Shown here in pieces: positions 1 to 6,002 of a DNA stretch of 9,258 nt (position 1 is the first letter of the stretch; every line of letters starts with the position of its first letter). This stretch comes from Campylobacteraceae bacterium. GTDB lineage: Bacteria; Campylobacterota; Campylobacteria; Campylobacterales; Sulfurovaceae. The translations under genes were made by a program, and so were the position numbers. The notes under the pieces are model-generated. The model saw nothing but the letters and a program-made list of their open reading frames with translations, had not been told where the DNA came from and did no database searches. The stretch is from the NCBI GenBank assembly GCA_027081065.1, contig JALWLW010000124.1, positions 1-9,258 of the forward strand, in the 5' to 3' direction.

Positions 1-82
1 TGTTAAAGATCACTTAAAAACACCTTCGTATCGTCTCCAATATTTTCGCCTCTTAACTTTAAGTGACTCCCAATGTTCTTGG
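1..82 (-). other. rRNA operon leader with boxA-like antitermination element (5' part)
   Basis: This is the predicted untranslated leader downstream of the promoter at 89-117, read on the minus strand. It ends at the window edge with TGATCTTTAACA (positions 12 to 1), which differs by one base from the E. coli rRNA boxA core TGCTCTTTAACA, the RNA element bound by NusB/NusE to prevent premature termination of rRNA transcription. There is no open reading frame of note in it. A 9-bp inverted repeat (10-18 with 58-66) could fold the leader and overlaps the end of boxA. The 16S rRNA gene itself is not in the window, so its presence is inferred from the promoter plus boxA. Confidence 0.8.
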
Positions 83-88
83 ACGCGT

Positions 89-117
89 ATTATAGAGAAA
101 TCTTCCTTCTCTGTCAA
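89..117 (-). promoter_or_regulatory. Strong sigma-70 promoter, probably of a ribosomal RNA operon
   Basis: On the minus strand a perfect -35 TTGACA (112-117) is followed after 17 bp by a perfect -10 TATAAT (89-94). The bases after the -10 are ACGCGTCC, a GC-rich discriminator typical of stringently controlled rRNA promoters, so transcription probably starts near 80-82. The DNA upstream of the -35 (about 118-160) is made of A and T tracts, as in an UP element that contacts the RNA polymerase alpha subunits. Together with the boxA-like element downstream this points to an rRNA operon promoter rather than one for a protein gene. A strong tRNA operon promoter is the main alternative. Confidence 0.85.
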
Positions 118-167
118 GGGTTTCTTTAAATTCTTTTAAAAAAAAATAATTTAGCTTTTATTAATCA

Positions 168-833
168 TTATAACGCTTCTTCTCCAATAATAGATGAATG
201 TCCTGTTTCTGCTTCAATTTTTATCTTAAAACTTGTTCCATCAGACATATTAAATGTTAAGATACAATCTTTTGTCATTAATTTCTGAAAACTTGAATTA
301 TTATTTGTTTTATAAGTTTTAATACCACTATGTGGTCGACCTAAAAAATCAAATCCGATATTTTGAGCTGTACAACTTCCAGATGTTGTTGAGTGGCTAA
401 TACCTTCTACTCCAAATTTTCCATAAAGAAAAACATCAGGACTTTCATCAGCATCTAAGTCTTCAGAACTATTACATGCTCCATCAGCCCAAATATACTT
501 TCCATTTATAGGATCTACTGCTGACTCTTTTTTTCCTAAACCACCACTTAAATCACTATCAGCACCAACTCTATAAATATATCTGTCTTGATTATCACAT
601 TTTTCATATTCAAATCGCCAATACGATGTCTGCCATTTACTATCATTATCAATCCTATGCTTATTATCCCTTAAAGCCAACTGTTGAGCTAAACGTATAT
701 GAGAAAGAATTGTAGTAGCAGCCTCTTGCTTTAAATCTCTATCCATTCGTTCCATAGCTAAAGAGGCTAAAATACCTAAAACAACAATAACGAAAACAAG
801 TTCAATCATAGTAAATGCAGATTTATTTTTCAA
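168..833 (-). CDS. Type IV pilin-like pseudopilin (prepilin-type N-terminal methylation motif)
   Basis: The 221-aa product begins with a short basic leader and a class III signal: the sequence around residues 5-12 reads S-A-F-T-M-I-E-L, with predicted prepilin peptidase cleavage between Ala6 and Phe7 and the conserved Glu at +5 (Glu11). A hydrophobic helix of about 20 residues follows, as in pilins and type II secretion pseudopilins. The globular part contains four cysteines (79, 120, 154, 190), which could form two disulfides, an acidic Asp-rich loop near 124-133, and a GFDFLGRPH motif near 160-168 that I associate with Campylobacterota pseudopilins. The start is TTG, supported by AAGG six bases upstream. 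No other pilus or secretion gene is adjacent. It could be a minor pilin of a type II secretion or type IV pilus-like machine. The family call is firm; the machine it serves is unknown. Confidence 0.85.
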   Translation of the reverse strand: MKNKSAFTMIELVFVIVVLGILASLAMERMDRDLKQEAATTILSHIRLAQQLALRDNKHRIDNDSKWQTSYWRFEYEKCDNQDRYIYRVGADSDLSGGLGKKESAVDPINGKYIWADGACNSSEDLDADESPDVFLYGKFGVEGISHSTTSGSCTAQNIGFDFLGRPHSGIKTYKTNNNSSFQKLMTKDCILTFNMSDGTSFKIKIEAETGHSSIIGEEAL

Positions 834-865
834 AGAATAACCTTATATATAATATATTAAATATT

Positions 866-871
866 ATTATA
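866..871 (-). promoter_or_regulatory. Candidate -10 element for the pseudopilin gene
   Basis: The minus strand reads TATAAT here, 32 bp upstream of the TTG start of the pseudopilin and downstream of the hairpin that closes the tol operon. The -35 region is only T-rich (TTAATT at 889-894 with a 17-bp spacer), as is common in Campylobacterota, where -35 boxes are weak. The spacer is extremely AT-rich, so a chance match is quite possible. Confidence 0.4.
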
Positions 872-925
872 TCATATATTTAAGAAAAAATTAATTAAAA
901 AAAGAATTATCGAACAAGAAGGAAA

Positions 926-950
926 TTATACCACAACTATTGTGGTATAA
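926..950 (-). terminator. Perfect hairpin after slyD, probable end of the tol-pal operon
   Basis: An 11-bp perfect inverted repeat (926-936 with 940-950) has a 3-base loop and lies 20 bp beyond the slyD stop codon. On the minus strand the hairpin is followed by TTTCCTTCTTG and, further on, a T7 run, so the U tract is imperfect. The position between two co-directional genes, each with its own signals, supports a transcription terminator or 3' stabilising hairpin. No plus-strand gene is close enough to use it. Confidence 0.65.
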
Positions 951-970
951 CTTATAAAAATAAGGAAAAC

Positions 971-1489
971 TTAGTGACACCCACAACCTGTACCACAAGA
1001 ACCACCAGCAGGAGCTTCTCCACCTACAACACCAGATGAAATTTCATCAGCTGTAGCTTCTCTTGCTGACTTTACAGTTACAGAAAACATTAAATCTTTC
1101 CCAGCCATTGGATGATTAAAATCAATTTCAACATCTTTTTCTGTAAATGATTTAACAGTTACTTGAGTTGTTTGACCATCTTCACTTTGACCATAAAGAG
1201 TAAGACCTTCTTTAAGTTCGACACCTTCAAATTGTTCTATTGGTAAAGTTTGAACAGCTTCTTCATTGTAATCACCATAAGCATCAGCAGCAGGAATCAT
1301 AAGGTCTGCAGACTCATCTTGTTTCATACCACATAGTCCCTTTTCAAGACCAGGGATAATTTGACCTTTACCCATAATAAATTCTAAAGGTTGACCTGAA
1401 CCTTTATTTGAGTCAACAACTTCTGTTGTTCCTGCTTCTTTTACTTCATACTCAATACCTACAACACAGTTTTCATTTGTAATTGTCAT
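971..1489 (-). CDS. slyD: FKBP-type peptidyl-prolyl cis-trans isomerase, SlyD class
   Basis: The 172-aa protein catalyses cis-trans isomerisation of Xaa-Pro bonds and, in the SlyD family, also acts as a folding chaperone and metal (Ni/Zn) carrier in the cytoplasm. The FKBP half is visible from residue 8 to about 70, with the hallmark stretch FIMGKGQIIPGLEKGLCGM (37-55). It is interrupted by an insert-in-flap chaperone domain (about 72-125), and the FKBP fold resumes at FNHPMAGKDLMFSV. The tail is Gly/Cys rich and ends GGSCGTGCGCH, a short version of the SlyD metal-binding tail used in nickel delivery to hydrogenase or urease. The ATG start has AGGAG seven bases upstream. It is the last gene of the tol-pal operon, as in C. 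jejuni, 63 bp after cpoB. Confidence 0.92.
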   Translation of the reverse strand: MTITNENCVVGIEYEVKEAGTTEVVDSNKGSGQPLEFIMGKGQIIPGLEKGLCGMKQDESADLMIPAADAYGDYNEEAVQTLPIEQFEGVELKEGLTLYGQSEDGQTTQVTVKSFTEKDVEIDFNHPMAGKDLMFSVTVKSAREATADEISSGVVGGEAPAGGSCGTGCGCH

Positions 1490-1552
1490 ATTAAATCTCC
1501 TAATTATAAATTTGCAACATCATAGCGAAGCAAACTTATTAATAGCTAAGAA

Positions 1553-2347
1553 TTACATCCTGTTTCTAGCAATAGAAGCTGACTTTTTATTTGGATAGTT
1601 ATCAATTACATGCTGATAAAAACTTTGTGCTTGTGCTTTTTGACCACTTTTATCTAACGCAATGGCTGTATGTAAAAATAATACATCCATATAAGATGCT
1701 TGATCATACAATGCAGCACTTTGTTTAAAGTAACTTACAGCATCTTTATAGTTATGTGTATAATAAGCGATTTCACCTAAATAATAATTAGAAGCTGCTG
1801 GTTTATAATTCGCAGCAACTGCTTCTTCAAAATGATCTTTTGCAGCATTATAACTTCTTTTTGAAAATAATTGGACACCTTTTCGGTAAGTGTCTGCAGA
1901 GTTACTCTGTATGGGAGAACCAAGTCTAGAACTTGATCTACTTCCTGCCAACACTTTTTTTAATTCATCCCTAGATACATAATTATTATTAATTATGTCA
2001 ATAGTTTGTCCCAATTCAAGTAGTAAAGAATAAGTACCATTGTCATCTGTAGTAGTAGAACTTTGAGTCTGCTGTACTTCTAATTGTTCTTTAAGTTCAA
2101 GAATTTCTCTATTTTGTCCTTCAATAATAGTAGTTAGCCCATCAATTTTACGTTGTTGTTCAGTCATTCTATTATAAAGCATTTGAAGTGTTTTTTTATT
2201 TTCTAGTACTGCTTGTTCTGTTTTTGTTAATCCATAAGGACTAGCACTATCAATATCACCAGCTCCATAAACCGAAGGTTCATAAGCATTTATTAATGAT
2301 GCCATACCTATAAAACTAATAAAAATTACTTTTTTCTTACTTAACAT
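1553..2347 (-). CDS. cpoB: Tol-Pal system protein CpoB/YbgF-like (coiled coil plus TPR)
   Basis: The 264-aa periplasmic protein has a cleavable signal peptide ending near Ala21 (INA-YEP). A coiled-coil region follows at about 42-95, with heptad-like EQQRKIDGL and ILELKEQLE segments, then a Ser/Thr/Gln-rich linker, then tetratricopeptide-type helices from about 152 to 258 (YRKGVQLFSKRSYNAAKDHFEEA, YYLGEIAYYTHNYKDAVSYFKQS, FLHTAIALDKSGQKAQAQSFY). In E. coli, CpoB forms trimers through the coiled coil, binds TolA, and couples outer-membrane constriction to PBP1B activity; the same role here is inferred from domain order and operon position. The ATG is preceded by ATGGAAAATAA, a weak ribosome binding site, 29 bp after pal. 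Length and architecture are normal for the family. Confidence 0.88.
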   Translation of the reverse strand: MLSKKKVIFISFIGMASLINAYEPSVYGAGDIDSASPYGLTKTEQAVLENKKTLQMLYNRMTEQQRKIDGLTTIIEGQNREILELKEQLEVQQTQSSTTTDDNGTYSLLLELGQTIDIINNNYVSRDELKKVLAGSRSSSRLGSPIQSNSADTYRKGVQLFSKRSYNAAKDHFEEAVAANYKPAASNYYLGEIAYYTHNYKDAVSYFKQSAALYDQASYMDVLFLHTAIALDKSGQKAQAQSFYQHVIDNYPNKKSASIARNRM

Positions 2348-2376
2348 TTATTTTCCATATTATATTTATTTAAATT

Positions 2377-2928
2377 TTACTGTATAACCTTAAATTCAAC
2401 GCGTCTATTCTTAGCATAACAATCTGGTGAAGTACTTGTTGCACACTCAGGAGAACTCTCACCCATACTTACTAAAGTAATATTATTTCTTGAAATTCCA
2501 TTAGCAATCAAAGCATCTTTTGTTGCTTTAGCTCTTCTTAACCCTAAAGCATAATTATATTCATCTGAACCACTTGCATCACAATGACCTTCTACTTTTA
2601 CTCTTCCACTATTACGTAAAATATTAGCATTATGTGAAATTTTTCCTAACTTTTCTGCTGTAATGTTATATTGATCAACACCAAAATAAATATTTTGAAG
2701 ACCAGTATTTCCATACTGCCCTTCATTATTTCCATACATACCATTTCCATACATCCCGTTACCTTGTGACATCCCTTGTCCCATTGGATCAACATTTTCA
2801 TATATATTTGTTGTTGTATTTGTAGCAGGTACAACAGCTACATCATCTGTTGTATTTAATTTTTTTTGTGCACATCCTGTCATTATTAATGCTAAACTCG
2901 CTGTTACCAATAATACCTTTTTCTTCAT
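2377..2928 (-). CDS. pal: Peptidoglycan-associated outer-membrane lipoprotein Pal (Omp18-like)
   Basis: The 183-aa lipoprotein anchors the outer membrane to peptidoglycan and is the outer-membrane end of the Tol-Pal machine. The signal peptide ends in a lipobox MTGC with Cys19 as the lipidated residue. A linker rich in Gly, Asn, Met and Tyr (about 49-77) includes near-repeats of GNGMYGN. The OmpA-type peptidoglycan-binding domain spans about 79-183. Its GHCDASGSDEYNYALGLRRA stretch (114-133) carries the Asp (117) and Arg (132) that in E. coli Pal contact meso-diaminopimelate. Cys162 and Cys170 flank a loop before the conserved NRRVEF strand and could form a disulfide. The ATG start has AAGGA six bases upstream. 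It lies 24 bp after tolB. Confidence 0.95.
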   Translation of the reverse strand: MKKKVLLVTASLALIMTGCAQKKLNTTDDVAVVPATNTTTNIYENVDPMGQGMSQGNGMYGNGMYGNNEGQYGNTGLQNIYFGVDQYNITAEKLGKISHNANILRNSGRVKVEGHCDASGSDEYNYALGLRRAKATKDALIANGISRNNITLVSMGESSPECATSTSPDCYAKNRRVEFKVIQ

Positions 2929-2952
2929 TCCTATTCCTTTTGTAATTATATT

Positions 2953-4185
2953 TTACCAATCAATTGATTGAATTTTTCCACTTTTCATTGAAAAAAGTGC
3001 ACTCTGTTTTGTAGCTAAATTCATATAGCCTATCGAATTTCTTCCACCATTTTGCTTAATATATAATATTACTTTACCATCTGTAGAAAAACGTGGTAAT
3101 TGATTACGTCCATTAGAAGTAAGAGGTCGCACATAAGAGCTAGAAACTGATCCAAGGTAAATATTTGTAGAACCTCCTTCTTTTACAGAATAGAGTAAAT
3201 TGTGTCCAAAAGCATCACAGGAGCTATTGTTGTTACCATAACGTGCTACACGTGAGACAGAACGTGAACCAATAGCTTTAGTATAAATATTTGCTTTACC
3301 TATTCTATTTGAAACAAATGCAATTTGACTCTCATCTCCAATATACTTTCCATTTACATCAATCCCAGAGAAAGTTGTTAAACGCTTTGTCCTCTTAGAA
3401 GCTACATCAAATTCATAAATATCAGTTTGACCATTAGGAGCCATTGTTAATAATACACGAGAACCATCTTGACTAACATCTGAAGCGACAAGCATACCTT
3501 CAGAAGCAATAACTTTTCTTCGTGAACCACTATTCATATCTACCTTATAGAGTGTTGGAACATCCAGATTATACGAAGTATAATAAAAAGCACTTTGTGC
3601 TGAATCAGCCCATTTAGGAAAAAGGTTAAGTCCTCCACGTAAAATTACTGATGAAAAACTTAAAGTATAATCAGCAATCCAAATTTCACTTTTTCGTGAA
3701 CCTATATATTTAGAAAAAAGAATATTTCTTTTCATCCATGAAATATCTTCAAAACCTAAAACCTTATTAAACTCTACTACGGCATTATGTACTAAAAAAG
3801 GATACCTTTGAATTGCATTTACAGAATAGTTATTTTGAAAAACCATTAAAGAATCTGCTACACGTAACAATTTTACACTAAGTGTTGTTCCCGAACGATC
3901 ATATTTATACTTTAAAAGATATTCTCTATCATGTAATTCAGGAGGTACAAATGTATCATCAAAATTTCCTCTATGTAACTGTTTATCAACAATAAAATGT
4001 CCACTCATCTGTAAATCATTAACCAAAAGGCTAAAAATTTTAGAATGATTAATGGTACTCCCTGCTGTTGCACTATCTTCCATTAACGAAAGTGTTGCTT
4101 TCGTCTCCACATCTTTTTCAATATTTAATACTGCATCAAATGAATATAAATTTAATGTCAATAAAAAAAATAATACATATCTCAT
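2953..4185 (-). CDS. tolB: Tol-Pal system periplasmic protein TolB
   Basis: The 410-aa protein has a short signal peptide (about 1-16), an N-terminal alpha/beta domain (about 20-145) and a C-terminal six-bladed beta-propeller (about 150-410). Typical propeller segments are SQDGSRVLL (238-246), VSNRIGKANIY (291-301) and FSTDGKVILY (366-375), each preceding a blade turn as in TolB and DPP-like propellers. In E. coli TolB binds Pal through the propeller and TolA through the mature N-terminus, so that the TolQRA motor can release and relocate Pal. The ATG start is supported by AAAGGA just upstream. It follows tolA by 33 bp and precedes pal by 24 bp, so all three are probably on one transcript. 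Length is slightly below the roughly 430 aa of enterobacterial TolB. Confidence 0.95.
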   Translation of the reverse strand: MRYVLFFLLTLNLYSFDAVLNIEKDVETKATLSLMEDSATAGSTINHSKIFSLLVNDLQMSGHFIVDKQLHRGNFDDTFVPPELHDREYLLKYKYDRSGTTLSVKLLRVADSLMVFQNNYSVNAIQRYPFLVHNAVVEFNKVLGFEDISWMKRNILFSKYIGSRKSEIWIADYTLSFSSVILRGGLNLFPKWADSAQSAFYYTSYNLDVPTLYKVDMNSGSRRKVIASEGMLVASDVSQDGSRVLLTMAPNGQTDIYEFDVASKRTKRLTTFSGIDVNGKYIGDESQIAFVSNRIGKANIYTKAIGSRSVSRVARYGNNNSSCDAFGHNLLYSVKEGGSTNIYLGSVSSSYVRPLTSNGRNQLPRFSTDGKVILYIKQNGGRNSIGYMNLATKQSALFSMKSGKIQSIDW

Positions 4186-4218
4186 TAATTGTCCTTTGAA
4201 TATATTTTACTTAAGTAT

Positions 4219-5160
4219 CTAACGTACTCTAAATCTTACTTGTATAGAATAAGGTGATGACTTTTTATGTCTACCAACACCCATTCTATTTAAAGTATCT
4301 AAATATCTTTTTAGACTACTTTTCATACTACCAGAAACACCTGAAGTTGTATATCTAAACTTCCCACTATTATAAATCGTTAAGTGGACAGTAACCCATT
4401 GTCCTTTCGCCCCAACAGCATTCCAATTCATCATATGTCTTTTTACTTTGGCAATATAAGCATTCTCAATTCCTTTTTCACGATTGGCATTAGAAGTACG
4501 TCCACTTTGATGAGTAGCTTTAATTCTGTCAGTTACAGAAGAGTTATGCTTAATTGAACTCGTTTGCTTTACTGGACGTTTAGGTCTTTTTGGGGTAGGT
4601 CTTTTTTTTACATCTTTAGTTTTTATAGAAGAGAAAAGATCTTTGGCTGTTTTTTTAGGAACTTTCTTTTTTGGCACAACTTTTTTAGGAACTTTCTTTT
4701 TTGGCACAACTTTTTTAGGAACTTTCTTCTTTGGCACAACTTTTTTAGGAACTTTCTTCTTTGGCACAACTTTTTTAGGAACTTTCTTTTTTGGCACAAC
4801 TTTTTTAGGAACTTTCTTCTTTGGCACAACTTTTTTAGGAACTTTCTTCTTTGGCATAACTTTTTTAGGAACTTTCTTCTTTGGCACAACTTTAGGAGGA
4901 ATAATTTTCTTTGGAATTGTTGTTTTAGGAATAGGAGGTAAAGTTGCTAATGCAGGTTTTTTAGGATTTGATGTTGTGTCTTTTTTATTAAAAACTGTTT
5001 TATCACTATTCACCAAAGTAACAGTTACTCTGTTTGAATTTTTTTCAACATAATTTTTAGCTTTAGTTTGATGTATATTATAAAAATATAAAACTAAAAA
5101 TATAAGACTTAAGTAAATAGATAATGCAGCGACACCTGAGATCAATTTACCACGATTCAT
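4219..5160 (-). CDS. tolA: TolA-like energy-transducing inner-membrane protein with Val-Pro-Lys repeat linker
   Basis: The 313-aa protein has a short cytoplasmic N-terminus, one membrane helix (about residues 8-28), a long periplasmic linker, and a C-terminal TonB/TolA-type domain (about 225-313, ending in alternating basic and hydrophobic residues that look like a terminal beta strand). It would transmit proton-motive force from the TolQR motor to TolB, Pal and CpoB. The linker contains 80 residues (91-170) of exact ten-residue repeats, each two VPKK-type pentads, making it strongly basic and TonB-like, unlike the Ala/Lys/Glu-rich helical linker of E. coli TolA. I chose the ATG at 5158-5160 rather than the adjacent TTG at 5161-5163, because AAGGA then sits five bases away; from the TTG it would be almost touching. 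Assignment as TolA rather than TonB rests on tolB and pal following directly. Confidence 0.87.
   Translation of the reverse strand: MNRGKLISGVAALSIYLSLIFLVLYFYNIHQTKAKNYVEKNSNRVTVTLVNSDKTVFNKKDTTSNPKKPALATLPPIPKTTIPKKIIPPKVVPKKKVPKKVMPKKKVPKKVVPKKKVPKKVVPKKKVPKKVVPKKKVPKKVVPKKKVPKKVVPKKKVPKKVVPKKKVPKKTAKDLFSSIKTKDVKKRPTPKRPKRPVKQTSSIKHNSSVTDRIKATHQSGRTSNANREKGIENAYIAKVKRHMMNWNAVGAKGQWVTVHLTIYNSGKFRYTTSGVSGSMKSSLKRYLDTLNRMGVGRHKKSSPYSIQVRFRVR
4651..4890 (-). repeat. Eight tandem 30-bp repeats inside tolA
   Basis: Eight head-to-tail copies of a 30-bp unit occupy 240 bp without gaps. Each encodes the ten residues VVPKKKVPKK. Copies differ only at a synonymous Lys codon (AAA in those starting at 4651, 4681 and 4771, AAG in the other five) and at one Val-to-Met change in the copy at 4831-4860. 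Each unit is itself two related 15-bp halves, so an older duplication of a five-residue VPKK motif was probably followed by amplification of the 30-mer. The unit length is a multiple of three, so gain or loss of copies keeps the frame. Confidence 0.97.
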
Positions 5161-5191
5161 CAATTTCCTTTTTTAAATATTATTCTACTAT

Positions 5192-5197
5192 ATTATA
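5192..5197 (-). promoter_or_regulatory. Candidate -10 element for the tolA-tolB-pal-cpoB-slyD operon
   Basis: The minus strand reads CACTATAATATAG in the 86-bp gap between modA and tolA, giving a perfect TATAAT 31 bp before the tolA ATG. The -35 position 17 bp upstream (5215-5220) reads ACTACA, a 3-of-6 match to TTGACA. No terminator hairpin is visible between modA and tolA, so read-through from the modA transcript may add to this promoter. Confidence 0.5.
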
Positions 5198-5246
5198 GTG
5201 GAATAAATGCGAACTGTAGTGTAGCTAAAAAAAGTTATAATAAAAA

Positions 5247-6002
5247 TTAAGGATGCCTAGGAATAGTATAACCAAAACGTTTAAATACCTCTTCAGCTCT
5301 CTTAGTAAAAATAAATGTATAAAATGTACTCGCCTCAACCGACCCTTCAGCATGTTTTAAAAGTACCACTCCTTGGTTTATAGGATCATATAGTTGAGGA
5401 TTAACATCTTCCCAATGAATACCTTTTTGAAACTGTTTCATCTTTGGAGAAAAGAGTGTTGACTTCGCTACAAAACCTATATCAGCAGCCTTTTGAGCAT
5501 AGGTTACAGTTTGAGAAATAGATTCTGAATAAACAAACTTGGACTTCAGCTCTTTTAAAATACCAACCTTTTCTAATGCTTGAAATGTTGCTTTCCCATA
5601 AGGTGCAGTCTTAGGGTTTGCCACAGCTATATGCTTAATTTTTTTAGATTTTAATTTTTCCATAATTGTTAAAAAATTTCTCTTTTTTTGACTTAAATAA
5701 ACCAATGAACCTTGTACATAAACTAATGGTCGTGTTATCGCATCTCCACTTTCATACAATGCTTCTGGATATGCCATATTTGCAGAAAGTAAAATGTCAT
5801 ATGGTGCATTATGTTTAATTTGAGCCACCAATTTACCTGTTCCACCAATAACAACATTGACTTTAATATTAGGGTAAACCTTATTAAACTCATCTTTCAA
5901 CTCTTCAATAGCATAAGAGACATTTGCAGCAATGGCAATAGTAATTTTCTCTGCCATTAAACTACTGCTCAATAGCAATAAAAGTAATAGTCTAAACTTC
6001 AT
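5247..6002 (-). CDS. modA: ModA-type periplasmic molybdate/tungstate (oxyanion) binding protein
   Basis: The 251-aa product has a classical signal peptide (poly-Leu core, cleavage after MA at residue 17) and the ModA fold signatures in order: IAIAANVSYAIEEL (22-35), VVIGGTGKLVAQI (50-62), YDILLSAN (68-75), VANPKTAPYGKATFQALE (127-144), and GFVAKS plus YDPINQGVVLLKHA near the C-terminus. ModA proteins capture molybdate or tungstate and pass it to the ModBC ABC transporter for molybdopterin enzymes. No modB or modC gene lies next to it. Two ligand positions deviate from the usual pattern (Asn in AAN where Ser is common; GGTG where a Ser-rich GSSG is common), so the exact oxyanion is uncertain. 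Its ATG overlaps the stop codon of the upstream thioredoxin-like gene by one base (TAATG), which implies translational coupling. Confidence 0.85.
   Translation of the reverse strand: MKFRLLLLLLLSSSLMAEKITIAIAANVSYAIEELKDEFNKVYPNIKVNVVIGGTGKLVAQIKHNAPYDILLSANMAYPEALYESGDAITRPLVYVQGSLVYLSQKKRNFLTIMEKLKSKKIKHIAVANPKTAPYGKATFQALEKVGILKELKSKFVYSESISQTVTYAQKAADIGFVAKSTLFSPKMKQFQKGIHWEDVNPQLYDPINQGVVLLKHAEGSVEASTFYTFIFTKRAEEVFKRFGYTIPRHP

Noticed and set aside
1490..1552. Separate promoter for slyD
   Set aside because: TATAAT-like sequences occur but lie so close to the ribosome binding site that a transcript would start inside it. Read-through from cpoB is simpler.
2646..2834. Minus-strand open frame inside pal
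   Set aside because: It is a shadow in another frame of pal, has no family resemblance, and pal itself is certain from its lipobox and OmpA domain.
4651..4890. Possible CRISPR array
   Set aside because: The repeats are directly adjacent with no variable spacers and lie in frame inside tolA.
4564..5053. Long plus-strand open frames opposite tolA (4564-4941 and 4643-5053) and a minus-strand frame at 4623-4889
   Set aside because: They exist because the 30-bp repeat unit is a multiple of three, so any frame free of stops in one copy stays free in all eight. Their products are low-complexity Phe/Gly/Trp or Lys/Arg repeats with no ribosome binding site, and tolA has full family support.
5161..5163. 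TTG start one codon upstream of the tolA ATG
   Set aside because: The ribosome binding site AAGGA would be almost touching the TTG, but has normal spacing to the ATG at 5158-5160.
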